64,000 nt of DNA from Cuneatibacter caecimuris (GCF_004216775.1 NZ_SGXF01000001.1:794828-858827), one strand, 5' to 3'. Shown: positions 18,179-28,008, counted from the stretch's first letter. A program made the numbers and translations. Notes: generated by a model from the letters alone, not told the origin.

Positions 18179-19615
18179 TTAATCCAGTATATGCCCTGCA
18201 GACGCCTGTAATTCCGGAATCTCCACGCCCCTCATTTCAATCCGCGGGCCTCCGGTCTTTTCGATATATTCTCTGGTAATGGTTACTCTGCCGATGTTCT
18301 CATCCTTGGGAATTTCATACATGATATCCAGCATAAATTCCTCGATAATGGCCCTCAGGGCTCTGGCGCCGGTGTCTTTTTTCCGCGCTCTCTCCGCGAT
18401 CGCTTCCAGAGCTCCGTCCGTAAATTCCAGTTCCACCTCGTCCAGGGAAAGCAGCTTCTGATACTGCTTGAGCAGCGCGTTTTTCGGCTCCTTCAGAACT
18501 TTGATCAGCATGTCCCTGGAGAGAGCGTCCAGTGTGAAAATGATAGGCAGCCGGCCGATAAATTCTGGAATCATGCCAAATGCCCGCAGGTCTTCCACCG
18601 TAACCTGACGCAGCAAATTGGGATCTTTATCATACTTGTCCTTCAGATCCGCACGGAACCCCATGGAAGACTGCTTGTTCAGCCGTTCCTTGATCACTTC
18701 TTCCAGATCCGGGAACGCTCCGCCGCAGATGAACAGAATGTTCTTGGTGTTAATGGTCTGGAGAGGCACCATGGCATTCTTGCTGGTCGCCCCCACCGGC
18801 ACCTCCACCAGATTTCCCTCCAGAAGTTTCAGAAGGCCCTGCTGTACAGATTCCCCGCTGACATCCCGGCTGGTGGTGTTGCGCTTTTTAGCCAGCTTAT
18901 CAATCTCATCAATGAAGATGATCCCACGCTCCGCTTTTTCTATATCATTATCCGCAGCAGCCAGCAGCTTGCTGACAACACTCTCGATATCATCCCCGAT
19001 ATAACCGGCTTCTGTCAAAGACGTAGCGTCGGCAATAGCCAGCGGCACATCCAGCAGACGGGCCAGGGTGCGGACCAGATAAGTCTTGCCGCTGCCTGTG
19101 GGGCCGATCATCAGCATATTGGATTTTTCGATCTCAATATCCCCGGAAGCATCCGCCGCCACTCTCTTGTAGTGGTTATAGACTGCCACGGAGATCACCT
19201 TTTTCGCGTATTCCTGTCCCACCACATATTCATCCAGCTGGGCCTTAATCCGGTGAGGCGCGGGAATCGCGTGAATATCAAAAGACGGCTTTGGTTCTTT
19301 TTCCTTTTTCTTCTTCACCTGCTGGGTTTTTGGCATCTGTGCGGCAAAGTTGTCAAAATCCACGGGCACTCCAAACTGAATGGGCATGCCGTTGGGGAAC
19401 ATCTGAGGAATTCCGTTTTTTTCTACAGAATCAAAAGCCTTCTGCATACAGTGACTGCATACAGTGATATTGCCGGGCATGGTGATCATCGGGCCGGCCT
19501 TGCTCTCCGGCCTGCGGCAGATATAGCAGACTTTTTCATATTCCTCAGGCCCGTTATCCGGAGCCTGGCCGCTGCTTTCCGTATTTTTCTCTAATTCATC
19601 TTTATCTTGTGGCAT
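18179..19615 (-). CDS. clpX: ClpX-type AAA+ unfoldase, stand-alone variant
   Basis: 478 residues against about 420 for usual ClpX. A zinc-binding N-domain (CYIC at 30-33, CSHC at 53-56) is followed by an unusually long, proline- and lysine-rich linker (about 65-110). The AAA core has Walker A GPTGSGKT (171-178), Walker B IIFIDEID (232-239), and the sensor region GFIPEF-like GMIPEFIGRLP. The ClpP-docking loop reads MGF (318-320) in the place of IGF, so ClpP binding remains plausible. No clpP, tig or lon is nearby. It is probably a second ClpX paralogue; whether a classical clpX exists elsewhere cannot be seen here. Confidence 0.85.
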   Translation of the reverse strand: MPQDKDELEKNTESSGQAPDNGPEEYEKVCYICRRPESKAGPMITMPGNITVCSHCMQKAFDSVEKNGIPQMFPNGMPIQFGVPVDFDNFAAQMPKTQQVKKKKEKEPKPSFDIHAIPAPHRIKAQLDEYVVGQEYAKKVISVAVYNHYKRVAADASGDIEIEKSNMLMIGPTGSGKTYLVRTLARLLDVPLAIADATSLTEAGYIGDDIESVVSKLLAAADNDIEKAERGIIFIDEIDKLAKKRNTTSRDVSGESVQQGLLKLLEGNLVEVPVGATSKNAMVPLQTINTKNILFICGGAFPDLEEVIKERLNKQSSMGFRADLKDKYDKDPNLLRQVTVEDLRAFGMIPEFIGRLPIIFTLDALSRDMLIKVLKEPKNALLKQYQKLLSLDEVELEFTDGALEAIAERARKKDTGARALRAIIEEFMLDIMYEIPKDENIGRVTITREYIEKTGGPRIEMRGVEIPELQASAGHILD

Positions 19616-19747
19616 AGTTACTCCTTTGTGAAATCAAACTGCTTCTGAAGCGCCGCGTCTTTCGCGCGCTTTGGATATAGTATAACATACCGTGTCAATC
19701 AGAAAAAGTGAACTTTTTATTAATAGAAATAAATCCTGCCCGATGGC

Positions 19748-21316
19748 TTAACGCAGCCGGAAAGTCTTTGGCGCCAGGCGGTAAATCAATATGCACGCTG
19801 CCACACAGTACGCCAGACAAAACAGGATGGTCATTACGCCAAACAGAAGTGTGGGCATCTGTACCTGCATCAGCAGGAAACATACAAAATAGGTGGCTGA
19901 AAGCACGATCTGATAGGTCCCGCTCTTCATCTCCGTACCTGCGTTATAAGGCTGCAGCAGATAATAAACCGTCAGATAGTGAACAGAGAAAAATATACTC
20001 ATAAAAATAATAGAAACAAACAGCACCCCATAATTCAGCGGATTTTCCGTCCCGCCAGATGCGTACAGAAGCGCCGCCAGGCCGGCCCCTATAATCGCCG
20101 CAGGCAGCAAGTTTACTTTAATGATTTCACGCAGGCGGATCTGAAACAGTTTTAACACAAAATCCGGGCGTTTATAGAAAGAATAGGTCAGCAGGCTGTG
20201 GTCGCAGTTCATGAACAGCGCCCTGGTGAATCCTGTTCCTCTGTTGATGGAATACATAATGAATACAAAGTAGGGAAGGAAGGAAAGCAAAAGCCCGTTG
20301 ATTTTTTCTTTCAGTTCAGGAACCAGGTAGAATGCCAAAAGAATGCCAAAAATCAGGCAGACACACACCAGAGAAATCTTTTTGGAGGACTTCCATAAAA
20401 TTTTCTGATGCCTGCGGATGAACAGCTCGTTGAGATATTCGAAGCCTTTCCTGTTGCTGGTAATCCCTGTATCCGCGGAAATAACCTTTTGGCTCATCTG
20501 TCTGGACATGGTATTTACATCATCCATCTGGGCCATTGATTTTGCCAGAATCTGCTGATACATCTCCCGGTACTTGTCAAAAACAAGTATTTTCCATACC
20601 GCCACTGCCCCGCAGAGCACTGACAGAATCATAAACCCAGCGGATACAGAAACAGGCAGCATGATCCCCACCGCCGGCAGGCCGTAAGCCGCCGCCAACA
20701 GGGCCAGAATCGCAATCCACATAAATTTATTCAGGCCGTTTTCATTGGTGATCCTTCCTGTCTTCTCATAGTCCCTCAAAGAGTACGCCGCCATGGCCAG
20801 CTTCAGCCCCGCCACAAAAAACGGGATCAGAAGACATACCCACAGGGGGGCCCCGCCGCCCAGGCCATATATCAGGGAAACCGGAAGAAAGCCCACTGCC
20901 ACCTTCAGGATAGCGTACCCGTAATTTACCAGCGTATATTCTCTGGCATCCATCCTCATCAGGATCATCGCGTAGTATTTATCCCTGGAGGGGTTGAACA
21001 TAAAGGTATTGGAAAAAGCCCCGATCACAGTCAGCAGCACCAAAATATGAAGAAAGAGCTTCCCGGGATCTTCCGCCTGATACAGCGATGCGGCTCCCGA
21101 TATCATTAAAATAAAATAGAGAAACTTCCCCAGGAAAACAGACACGATTTCCCACACCAGGGACAGTACGTTGGCAAAAACCTTCAGGCCATGGACCTGG
21201 TACAGCGCGTCCGGCAGCAGTTTTTTCACCAAAGGTATCTGTTTGATGGAATACAGGATACTGTTGACCCGGTATGTATTTTTCAGGGCAAAAGAAATTT
21301 TCAGCGTTTTAGTCAT
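19748..21316 (-). CDS. Putative ABC exporter permease (522 aa)
   Basis: A polytopic protein with about ten to twelve hydrophobic segments and a long basic loop near residues 230-310. N-terminal helix region starts after KISFALKNTYRVNSILYSIKQIPLVKKLLPDALYQ. It overlaps the end of the ATPase gene upstream by 8 bp, so the two form a transporter. It resembles large single-chain ABC-2 type permeases, but I do not recognise a characterised homologue. Substrate unknown. Confidence 0.75.
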   Translation of the reverse strand: MTKTLKISFALKNTYRVNSILYSIKQIPLVKKLLPDALYQVHGLKVFANVLSLVWEIVSVFLGKFLYFILMISGAASLYQAEDPGKLFLHILVLLTVIGAFSNTFMFNPSRDKYYAMILMRMDAREYTLVNYGYAILKVAVGFLPVSLIYGLGGGAPLWVCLLIPFFVAGLKLAMAAYSLRDYEKTGRITNENGLNKFMWIAILALLAAAYGLPAVGIMLPVSVSAGFMILSVLCGAVAVWKILVFDKYREMYQQILAKSMAQMDDVNTMSRQMSQKVISADTGITSNRKGFEYLNELFIRRHQKILWKSSKKISLVCVCLIFGILLAFYLVPELKEKINGLLLSFLPYFVFIMYSINRGTGFTRALFMNCDHSLLTYSFYKRPDFVLKLFQIRLREIIKVNLLPAAIIGAGLAALLYASGGTENPLNYGVLFVSIIFMSIFFSVHYLTVYYLLQPYNAGTEMKSGTYQIVLSATYFVCFLLMQVQMPTLLFGVMTILFCLAYCVAACILIYRLAPKTFRLR

Positions 21317-22016
21317 GGCTCTCCTCCCTGAGTGCCGCGATAATTTTATCTTTGAATTCGCTGCTGTCCAGATCCGCCCGGTCCACCACTTCCAGCACGC
21401 CGTGATTCAGCAGCACAATTTCATCGCACAAATCCAGGGCCAGATCCATGATGTGGGTGGAAAATATGGTGATGCGGCCGTTTTTCAAAGAACGGAGAAG
21501 CTGCTTCATTTCTTCCGCCACCACTACATCCAGAGAGGTCAGCGGTTCGTCCAGCAGCAGGACTGAGGGCCTGGCGATAATATTGATCAGCATCTGCATT
21601 TTATTCTTCATTCCGTGGGAATAATCTTTCAGCAGCTTATTCCGGTCCTCCGGCTCAATGCTCATATAATCAAAATATTCATCCAGCGGCCTGGGGTCCT
21701 GAATGGATTTCTCATTAATGTCCAGGAAAAACCGGAGGAACTCCCGTCCAGTGAGAAACTCCGGTACCGTGGGGGTGGAAAGAACATATCCGATATCTTC
21801 GGCGGCCACTTCTCTCGGCAGCCCACCGTCTTCCATGTAAAATCTGCCGCCGTCTGTTTTCATGTCGCGGTTCAGACAGTTGAACAGCGTGGTCTTGCCA
21901 GCGCCGTTTCGTCCCAGAAGTCCATAGATCTTGCCGCTTTCAAAGGTAAAATCAATGTCCCGGAGCACCTCTTTTTTCTCAAAATTTTTCGACAGATGTT
22001 CAATGATAAATTTCAT
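21309..22016 (-). CDS. ABC transporter ATP-binding protein
   Basis: 235 residues with Walker A GLLGRNGAGKTTLF, a degenerate signature YSHGMKNKMQML, Walker B VLLLDEPLTSLD and H-loop STHIMDLA. Paired by overlap with the 522-residue permease and preceded (12 bp) by a small polytopic gene. Confidence 0.92.
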   Translation of the reverse strand: MKFIIEHLSKNFEKKEVLRDIDFTFESGKIYGLLGRNGAGKTTLFNCLNRDMKTDGGRFYMEDGGLPREVAAEDIGYVLSTPTVPEFLTGREFLRFFLDINEKSIQDPRPLDEYFDYMSIEPEDRNKLLKDYSHGMKNKMQMLINIIARPSVLLLDEPLTSLDVVVAEEMKQLLRSLKNGRITIFSTHIMDLALDLCDEIVLLNHGVLEVVDRADLDSSEFKDKIIAALREESHD

Positions 22017-22028
22017 GTTTTTCCTTTC

Positions 22029-22766
22029 TCACCGTTTAATCCGGCATCGTTTCAGTGTTACGCCTAATAATCCGGCGGCCGCCAGCGCCAGACCCAGACT
22101 CCCCAGCCATACAGTCCAGTACCGGCCCGGCAGAAGACAGAGCAGCGGCCCGGCGGCGTAACCCAGGGCGTGGGCCCCCGCAAAACCGCTGAAATAATCA
22201 TGCTCCGCTTCTTTTTTGCCGCTCATCCTCCGGGCGCGTCGGTACAGGGAATATAAAATTCCGCTGTGATTTTTCATTTCATCCGCAAACTTTACAAACA
22301 GCAGAAGGTTGATAAAGGAGTTCTGCAGGCTTCCGTCCCCGGACAAAAATACGGAAAGCAGCACTGCTGAAAAAAATCCTGTCCCTTCCCACAGGAACAT
22401 CCTGAGGCTTTCAGGAATCAGATCTTTCAGATCCCTCAGATAGGGGACCACGCCGGATACGCTGTCCACAGCCATTCTGCCGGTCTCTCTGAGCCTGCGG
22501 CGGAAGGGCAGCCCCGAAAAGAACAGCGTCCGGATGCCTTCCTGCAGAAACAAAAGAAGAAGGGTTCTTCCCAAAACCCCTCCCAGCACACTGCCGCCCT
22601 CCAGACCGGCCAGCGCCCCGCTGACAAAATACAGAGGGGACAGCAGAAAATGCCGCCAGCCCAGGCAGGCGGAAATCTGCAGCGCCAGCCACAGCCCCGC
22701 CATGACCAGCGCGGAAGGCAGCTGTTTTTTCAGATAGTTCCTGAACCAGTCCCGCTCAATCTTCAT
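22029..22766 (-). CDS. Uncharacterised polytopic membrane protein (245 aa)
   Basis: About five to six hydrophobic stretches (LPSALVMAGLWLALQ, LSPLYFVSGALAG, GFFSAVLLSVFL, ALGYAAGPLLCLLPG, LGSLGLALAAAGLLGV) with basic loops (RRRLRETGRMA, RRARRMSGKKEAEHD). No family recognised. The ATG overlaps the upstream gene's end by 11 bp and the ATPase starts 12 bp after it, so it is translationally embedded in this transporter set. Confidence 0.75.
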   Translation of the reverse strand: MKIERDWFRNYLKKQLPSALVMAGLWLALQISACLGWRHFLLSPLYFVSGALAGLEGGSVLGGVLGRTLLLLFLQEGIRTLFFSGLPFRRRLRETGRMAVDSVSGVVPYLRDLKDLIPESLRMFLWEGTGFFSAVLLSVFLSGDGSLQNSFINLLLFVKFADEMKNHSGILYSLYRRARRMSGKKEAEHDYFSGFAGAHALGYAAGPLLCLLPGRYWTVWLGSLGLALAAAGLLGVTLKRCRIKR

Positions 22767-24351
22767 CCGCTGTCTCCTCTTCTAAATCAACAGTCCATCT
22801 TTTCCCATCTTCCTGAACGCAGGCCCATTTTTTTCCGTCCCTGTCCCGCAGGATCTGGAATTTGCCTGGCTGCAGTTCTTGTATCTCAGCCGTCCCCGGC
22901 TTTTCTCCCGGCTTTACCAGCCTGGCTTTCCACGAGCCCTTCCGGGTGTCTTCCCTGGTCACGGTGAGCCCTTCTCTGTATACAAATACGCTGCAGACTG
23001 CTTCTGCGGAAGCCTCCTGCCCGGCCTGTTCAGGGACTGCTGTGATCCTGAGAACCACCTCATAATCCTGCAGATCCGCTCCGGACAGCCCCATCACCAG
23101 TTCCGCCAGAGACCCCGCTCCGGCAATGACAGCATGGAAATCCCCGCTTCCGCTGTCAGATACCCAGCGGACATTCCATCTGTATTCCGCCGCGCTTCCC
23201 CCTGACAGCATGACCGGCACCCGTACGGCCTGCCGCCCTCCCGCCAGCAGAACCGGAAGCTCTCTCCCATGGTTCACGATGATTTCAGCCTCTGTTTTTT
23301 TTCGTTCTTTTTTCTTTCCCGTTCTGCTCTGCACAAGGGAGGCCGCCCCGGCCATAGCCAGGGATACCCCCGTGCATGCTATGGCAGGAAGAATGCCTGA
23401 AACGCCTCTGCCCACCACGGATTTATGGGTTTCTGAAAACGGCGTACCGCTGTTTGGGCCGCCCTCACCCGGGTCCGCTTCACTTCCCGGCCCGAACACC
23501 GCGTCATCCAGCACCAGGATAGGCAGCTGGCATATATTTCCCGAAACTGGTTCTTCAGAATCTTCCATATCTGCAAGTGACAGAAAATATGTATCCCGGT
23601 TATGCACTTCCACCGGAATCTCTCTGCCGTTCAGTTCGGCAGACCACTCCGCTTCCTCATCAATGGCGAATTTAACGCCCAGGGACTCGCTGCCGCCTCC
23701 GTACCGGTTAAAGTATACCGGTTCAGGGTGAATCCCGCCTGCTCCCCGGGTTACTATCCGCAATGACATCACTTCGGCTGCCGCAGAAATTTTCCCGTAG
23801 TCCTTCAAAAAGCTGGTTCCGTCCGCTTCCGGGTCCGCCAAAACCGCCTCGTATATCCCTTCGAAAGAATACTGGATTTTCCCGTCCGCCAGCCTGTCCT
23901 CAAAATACATATCCTCTATCCTGAAAACTTCTGAAACAGGGCGGATCAGATAAATCCCCCGCTCTCCCAAAAAAAGCGCTTCCTGGTAACGTTCCCAGTC
24001 CAGCCTGCACTGATTCCTGTCAATCGCTCCCAGCATTGTGCTGTTTATCAGCCCATTGATTTCCAGGTCAAAGGAAACATGCTGGCCGCTTTTCAGTGCA
24101 AAGCGGTTCCCCTGCACTTCTCTGCCATCCAGCACGATATTGCTGATCTCGCTTCCGAGATACAGCAGCGTGCTTCTGTCCGCCTCTGAAGTATCCCTGA
24201 GCCTGGCCTCTTCCATGCTGTATCCGTCGCTCCATCTCTGATATATTTCATCCAATTCAATCTCTCCCCCGGCAAAAACCGCCCGGGGCCTGCTCCAGAT
24301 CAGCCCGGCCGCCAGCAAAAATGCCGCGGCCAGGTACGGTGTTTTTCTCAT
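22756..24351 (-). CDS. Exported single-pass membrane protein with cytoplasmic beta-rich tail, unknown function
   Basis: 531 residues from the ATG at 24351, chosen because MRKTPYLAAAFLLAAGLIWSRPRAVFA is a clear signal peptide (cleavage near AVFA) and AGGGAGGAA sits upstream; longer in-frame starts would overlap the preceding gene and lack this arrangement. Layout: extracytoplasmic domain about 28-315, one membrane helix about 316-338, a basic stop-transfer KKKERKK, then a 175-residue tail with an Ig/PKD-like pattern (RVPVMLSGGSAAEYRWNVRWVSDSG). I recognise no family. It starts 25 bp after the second exporter gene and overlaps the next gene, so it links the multidrug exporter and the downstream ATPase/permease pair. 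Confidence 0.72.
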   Translation of the reverse strand: MRKTPYLAAAFLLAAGLIWSRPRAVFAGGEIELDEIYQRWSDGYSMEEARLRDTSEADRSTLLYLGSEISNIVLDGREVQGNRFALKSGQHVSFDLEINGLINSTMLGAIDRNQCRLDWERYQEALFLGERGIYLIRPVSEVFRIEDMYFEDRLADGKIQYSFEGIYEAVLADPEADGTSFLKDYGKISAAAEVMSLRIVTRGAGGIHPEPVYFNRYGGGSESLGVKFAIDEEAEWSAELNGREIPVEVHNRDTYFLSLADMEDSEEPVSGNICQLPILVLDDAVFGPGSEADPGEGGPNSGTPFSETHKSVVGRGVSGILPAIACTGVSLAMAGAASLVQSRTGKKKERKKTEAEIIVNHGRELPVLLAGGRQAVRVPVMLSGGSAAEYRWNVRWVSDSGSGDFHAVIAGAGSLAELVMGLSGADLQDYEVVLRITAVPEQAGQEASAEAVCSVFVYREGLTVTREDTRKGSWKARLVKPGEKPGTAEIQELQPGKFQILRDRDGKKWACVQEDGKRWTVDLEEETADED

Positions 24352-24376
24352 CCAGGCACTTCCTCCCTTGTTCGGT

Positions 24377-26167
24377 TCAGGCAGACGTGAGGCTCCTGAA
24401 CTGTGCCTGATAGAGCTCATAATACTGCCCCTTCGCCGCCAGCAGCTCCTCATGGGAACCCGCCTCTTCAATTCTGCCATGGTTGATGACAAAAATCCGG
24501 TCCGCATTTTTGATTGTGGAGAGACGGTGCGCGATCACAAAGGAGGTCCTTCCTTTCAGCAGAGCCTGGATTCCTTTCTGCACCAGTATTTCCGTATGGG
24601 TATCGATGCTGGAGGTGGCCTCATCCAGAATCAGGATTCTGGGATTGGACACCATGGTTCTGGCAAAGGCCAGGAGCTGCCGCTGTCCTACTGACAGGCT
24701 CTGTCCCCGCTCGCTGAGCTCTGTGTCATATCCCTTTTCCAGCTGCATGATAAACCCGTGGGCATTCACAGCCTTGGCTGCCGCCACAATTTCTTCATCC
24801 GTTGCGTCCAGCCTGCCATAACGGATATTATCTTTAACAGTGCCTGAAAACAGGAAATTATCCTGGGTCATCACGCCCATCTGGCGCCTCAGGCTGCGGA
24901 TGGAAACATCCCCCAGATCATAACCGTCCACCCGGATATGTCCCTCTGTAACATTATAAAACCTGCTGATCAAATTGACAATGGTTGTTTTGCCGGCTCC
25001 CGTAGGCCCCACCAGCGCGATGGTCTCTCCGGGACGTATCTGAAAGCTCACATCTTTCAGCACCTTTGTCTCCGGCTCATCTGAATAGGCGAAGGATACC
25101 CGGTCAAATTCCACGGAACCCTGAATGTCGGGGAGCTCTCCCACACCGGATTTATCCCGGATCTCAGGCTCTGTATCCAGAATATCGAAAATCCGCTCCG
25201 CCCCCGCCAGGTTGGTGACGATCTTATTGTAGAAGTTCGCCAGATTCCTGATGGGGCTCCAGAACATAGCCAGGTATGTGGAGAACGCCATAAATGTTCC
25301 GATGCCGATTTCTCCCACGCCGATGACCTTGATGCCGATATAGTACAGCAGGAAGCCCCCGGCTCCCCAGGTCAGCTCGATCAGGGAGCCGAACAGGTCA
25401 GCGCAGCGCACAGACTTGTTCCAGGACTGCCGGTGTTCTTTCAGCAGCACGTCAAAATTGTCTCTGGATTCCTGTTCCGCCCGGAAGCTCTGAACAATCC
25501 GCATCCCTGACATTTCCTCATGGACAAAGGCAGATATATTAGAGCTCTTTTTCCTGTAGACCTGCCAGGCCTTGTGGGATACCCGCTGGATCACAAACAT
25601 GCCAGCAGCCATAAAGGGCAGTGTCAGCAAAGCCGCCAGGGCCAGCTTTACATTTTTCGCCATCATAATTGTAATTACGCCGATCACAGTGAGAAAATCC
25701 GGGATCAGTGTGGTCACGCTGTCCGACAGCATATCCTTCAGGGAATTCACGTCCCCGATAATCCTGGCCAGGATCTTTCCGGTGGGGCGGCTGTCAAAGA
25801 AGCTGAAGCTCAGCTTCTGAATATGTACATATAATTCTTCCCGGATGGTCAGCAGCACCTGGTTGGACAGCTTTGCCATCATGATCATCCGCGCCTTGAC
25901 CCCTGCCACCATGATCAGATTCAGCACCACAGCCGCCAGTCCCAGAAGCAGAAGGCCTTTCATATCCCGGTTTGCGATATGGACGTTTACTGCCTGCTCC
26001 ACGATCAGGGGGTTTATCATATTGATGGAAATCGTCGCCAGCATGATCAGCAGCACCACCGCAATCCTGCTCTTATAAGCCAGCAGATACCGGTAAAGCC
26101 TTGTCAGGGTTTTCCATTTGCTGACCTGGGCCTGCTGCTCGTCTTCCCTGAATGAGTTTACAGCCAT
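24377..26167 (-). CDS. Heterodimeric multidrug ABC exporter, catalytic half (BmrD-like)
   Basis: 596 residues: six-helix TMD then NBD. Walker A GPTGAGKTTIV, Walker B ILILDEATSSID with the catalytic glutamate, H-loop IAHRLST. Its signature is LSVGQ rather than LSGGQ. That is the complementary pattern to its partner upstream, which has LSGGQ but lacks the glutamate, so together they give one consensus and one degenerate ATP site, the hallmark of BmrCD, LmrCD and TM287/288. Overlaps the partner's end by 10 bp. Expected role: drug or lipid-like substrate export. Confidence 0.92.
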   Translation of the reverse strand: MAVNSFREDEQQAQVSKWKTLTRLYRYLLAYKSRIAVVLLIMLATISINMINPLIVEQAVNVHIANRDMKGLLLLGLAAVVLNLIMVAGVKARMIMMAKLSNQVLLTIREELYVHIQKLSFSFFDSRPTGKILARIIGDVNSLKDMLSDSVTTLIPDFLTVIGVITIMMAKNVKLALAALLTLPFMAAGMFVIQRVSHKAWQVYRKKSSNISAFVHEEMSGMRIVQSFRAEQESRDNFDVLLKEHRQSWNKSVRCADLFGSLIELTWGAGGFLLYYIGIKVIGVGEIGIGTFMAFSTYLAMFWSPIRNLANFYNKIVTNLAGAERIFDILDTEPEIRDKSGVGELPDIQGSVEFDRVSFAYSDEPETKVLKDVSFQIRPGETIALVGPTGAGKTTIVNLISRFYNVTEGHIRVDGYDLGDVSIRSLRRQMGVMTQDNFLFSGTVKDNIRYGRLDATDEEIVAAAKAVNAHGFIMQLEKGYDTELSERGQSLSVGQRQLLAFARTMVSNPRILILDEATSSIDTHTEILVQKGIQALLKGRTSFVIAHRLSTIKNADRIFVINHGRIEEAGSHEELLAAKGQYYELYQAQFRSLTSA

Positions 26168-27981
26168 GCTTCCATCCCTCCCTTCAGTTCTGTTTCATAT
26201 TGCATTGCATCGTACTGCGCGCAATAGGTGGCATAATAAAGCCCCTTTTTCTCCATCAGCGTCTCGTGTGTCCCCCGCTCCGCGATGCTGCCGTGATCCA
26301 GTACAATGATTTCATCCGCGTGCCGCACGGCAGAGATCCGGTGGGCGATAATGAGCTTCGTTGTGTTTTCCAGCTCTTTCAGTTTTTTCTGGATTTCAAA
26401 TTCTGTCTCCATATCCAGCGCAGAGGTAGAATCGTCCAGCACCAGCACCGGCGTTTTCTTGGCCAGCGCTCTGGCGATGCTGATTCTCTGCTTCTGCCCG
26501 CCGGAAAGCCCTACGCCCCGCTCTCCGATCACTGTATCATACTGTTCAGAAAGGCTGCCGATAAATCCGTCCGCGCAGGCGCTTCCCGCTGCCTGGCGGA
26601 TGGCCTGGGCCTCCAGCTGCCCCCGCCGCCCGATGCTGATATTCTCATTGATGGTATCGGAAAACAGGAATACATCCTGCATGACCACCGCAATATTGCG
26701 GCGCAGCGTCTCCAGATCCATCCTGCGCACATCCACCCCGTCCACTTTCACACAGCCGCCGCTGGCGTCATAAAAGCGTTCCAGCAGATTGATAACAGAA
26801 GTCTTTCCGGCCCCGGTCATCCCCATAATACCCAGGGTGCCTCCGGGCTTCACGTGGAAGCTGATATCCTTCAGCACATCCTGTGACTGCAGCTTCAGGT
26901 CCACATGGGAAAACTCCACTTCTCCCTTTACTTCTTCCATGGATACCGGCAGTTCCGGGTTCTTGATTTCAGGCTCTTCCAGCAGAATCTTCTGTATCTT
27001 CTTATTAGAAGCCACCGCCGCGGCAAAATCGCTGGACAGCCAGCCGATCATTTCCATGGGCCAAATAATATTATTGGCATATTCTGTAAACTGTCCCAGC
27101 TGCCCGATGGTGATCATATCCTTCATCACCATAATTCCTCCGAAGATGATCACTGCCACCAGCAGCACTTTGGTGTAGAAAGAGATATTCGGATGATATT
27201 TTGCCAGCGTTCTGGCCTGCTTCATGTTCAGATCGTAATATTTCTTATTGTGCTTCTTAAACTTCTGAATCTCATACTCTTCTCTGGCAAATGCCTTCAC
27301 TGTACGCACCCCTGCCAGGTTCTCCTGGGCCACTGTGTTCAGCTGGGCATTTTCTTCACTGATATCCTCATAAACGCTTCCCAGCTTCTGTTCCAGCCGG
27401 ATCCCGGTCCAGGCTACCACAGGCATCACCGCCAGAGGCACCAGCGTCAGCAGAGGGCTGACGCTGAACATGCAGGTCAGCACCAGCACGGTATGAATGG
27501 TGCACTCCGCGATCAGCATTCCCACAAAGCCGGTGGCGTTCCAGATCTTATCCACATCATCCTTCACTCTCGCCAGCAGCTCCCCGCTGTTGTTCTTATC
27601 AAAATAGCCCATGCTCAGCTTCTGGATATGCCGGAACAGGTTTCCGCGGATATCGCATCCGATCTTGCAGGCAGCTACATCCACGGTAAATTCCTTAATA
27701 TAACCGAATATGGCTCTGCCCAGGCCGATCCCCGCCAGGCCAAGCAGCAGGCGCATCAGGATCTCCACTCTCCCCGCCACAATCACATCGTCTATGATGG
27801 ATCTTGTAATGGCAGGCGCCAGCACATCCAGCACAATGGCAATCACCATGGAAACCAGCGCCAGCAGATAGAGATACCAATAGCGCAGCACATAGGTCAT
27901 CACCCTGTTCTGCCTGGGGATTTTCTGTTTCTTCTCCAGGACTTCTTTCTTTTCTTTGATCACCACTTTGTCTCCCCTCAT
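26158..27981 (-). CDS. Heterodimeric multidrug ABC exporter, degenerate-site half (BmrC-like)
   Basis: 607 residues: six-helix TMD and NBD with Walker A GMTGAGKTSVI, signature LSGGQ, and a Walker B VLVLDDSTSALD in which aspartate replaces the catalytic glutamate. This non-catalytic half pairs with the next gene. The first 25 residues are lysine-rich. The ATG at 27981 has AGGAG upstream; a GTG six codons in has AGGGGAG and is also possible. Expression is probably set by the leader ORF and terminators at 28097-28432. Confidence 0.92.
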   Translation of the reverse strand: MRGDKVVIKEKKEVLEKKQKIPRQNRVMTYVLRYWYLYLLALVSMVIAIVLDVLAPAITRSIIDDVIVAGRVEILMRLLLGLAGIGLGRAIFGYIKEFTVDVAACKIGCDIRGNLFRHIQKLSMGYFDKNNSGELLARVKDDVDKIWNATGFVGMLIAECTIHTVLVLTCMFSVSPLLTLVPLAVMPVVAWTGIRLEQKLGSVYEDISEENAQLNTVAQENLAGVRTVKAFAREEYEIQKFKKHNKKYYDLNMKQARTLAKYHPNISFYTKVLLVAVIIFGGIMVMKDMITIGQLGQFTEYANNIIWPMEMIGWLSSDFAAAVASNKKIQKILLEEPEIKNPELPVSMEEVKGEVEFSHVDLKLQSQDVLKDISFHVKPGGTLGIMGMTGAGKTSVINLLERFYDASGGCVKVDGVDVRRMDLETLRRNIAVVMQDVFLFSDTINENISIGRRGQLEAQAIRQAAGSACADGFIGSLSEQYDTVIGERGVGLSGGQKQRISIARALAKKTPVLVLDDSTSALDMETEFEIQKKLKELENTTKLIIAHRISAVRHADEIIVLDHGSIAERGTHETLMEKKGLYYATYCAQYDAMQYETELKGGMEAWL

Positions 27982-28008
27982 TTCTTAACTCCTGTTACTT
28001 TGAAAAAG

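Noticed and set aside
22029-24351. Several 60-200 codon ORFs in the opposite strand and alternative frames
   Set aside because: They mirror high-GC coding sequence, lack ribosome sites and show no domains.
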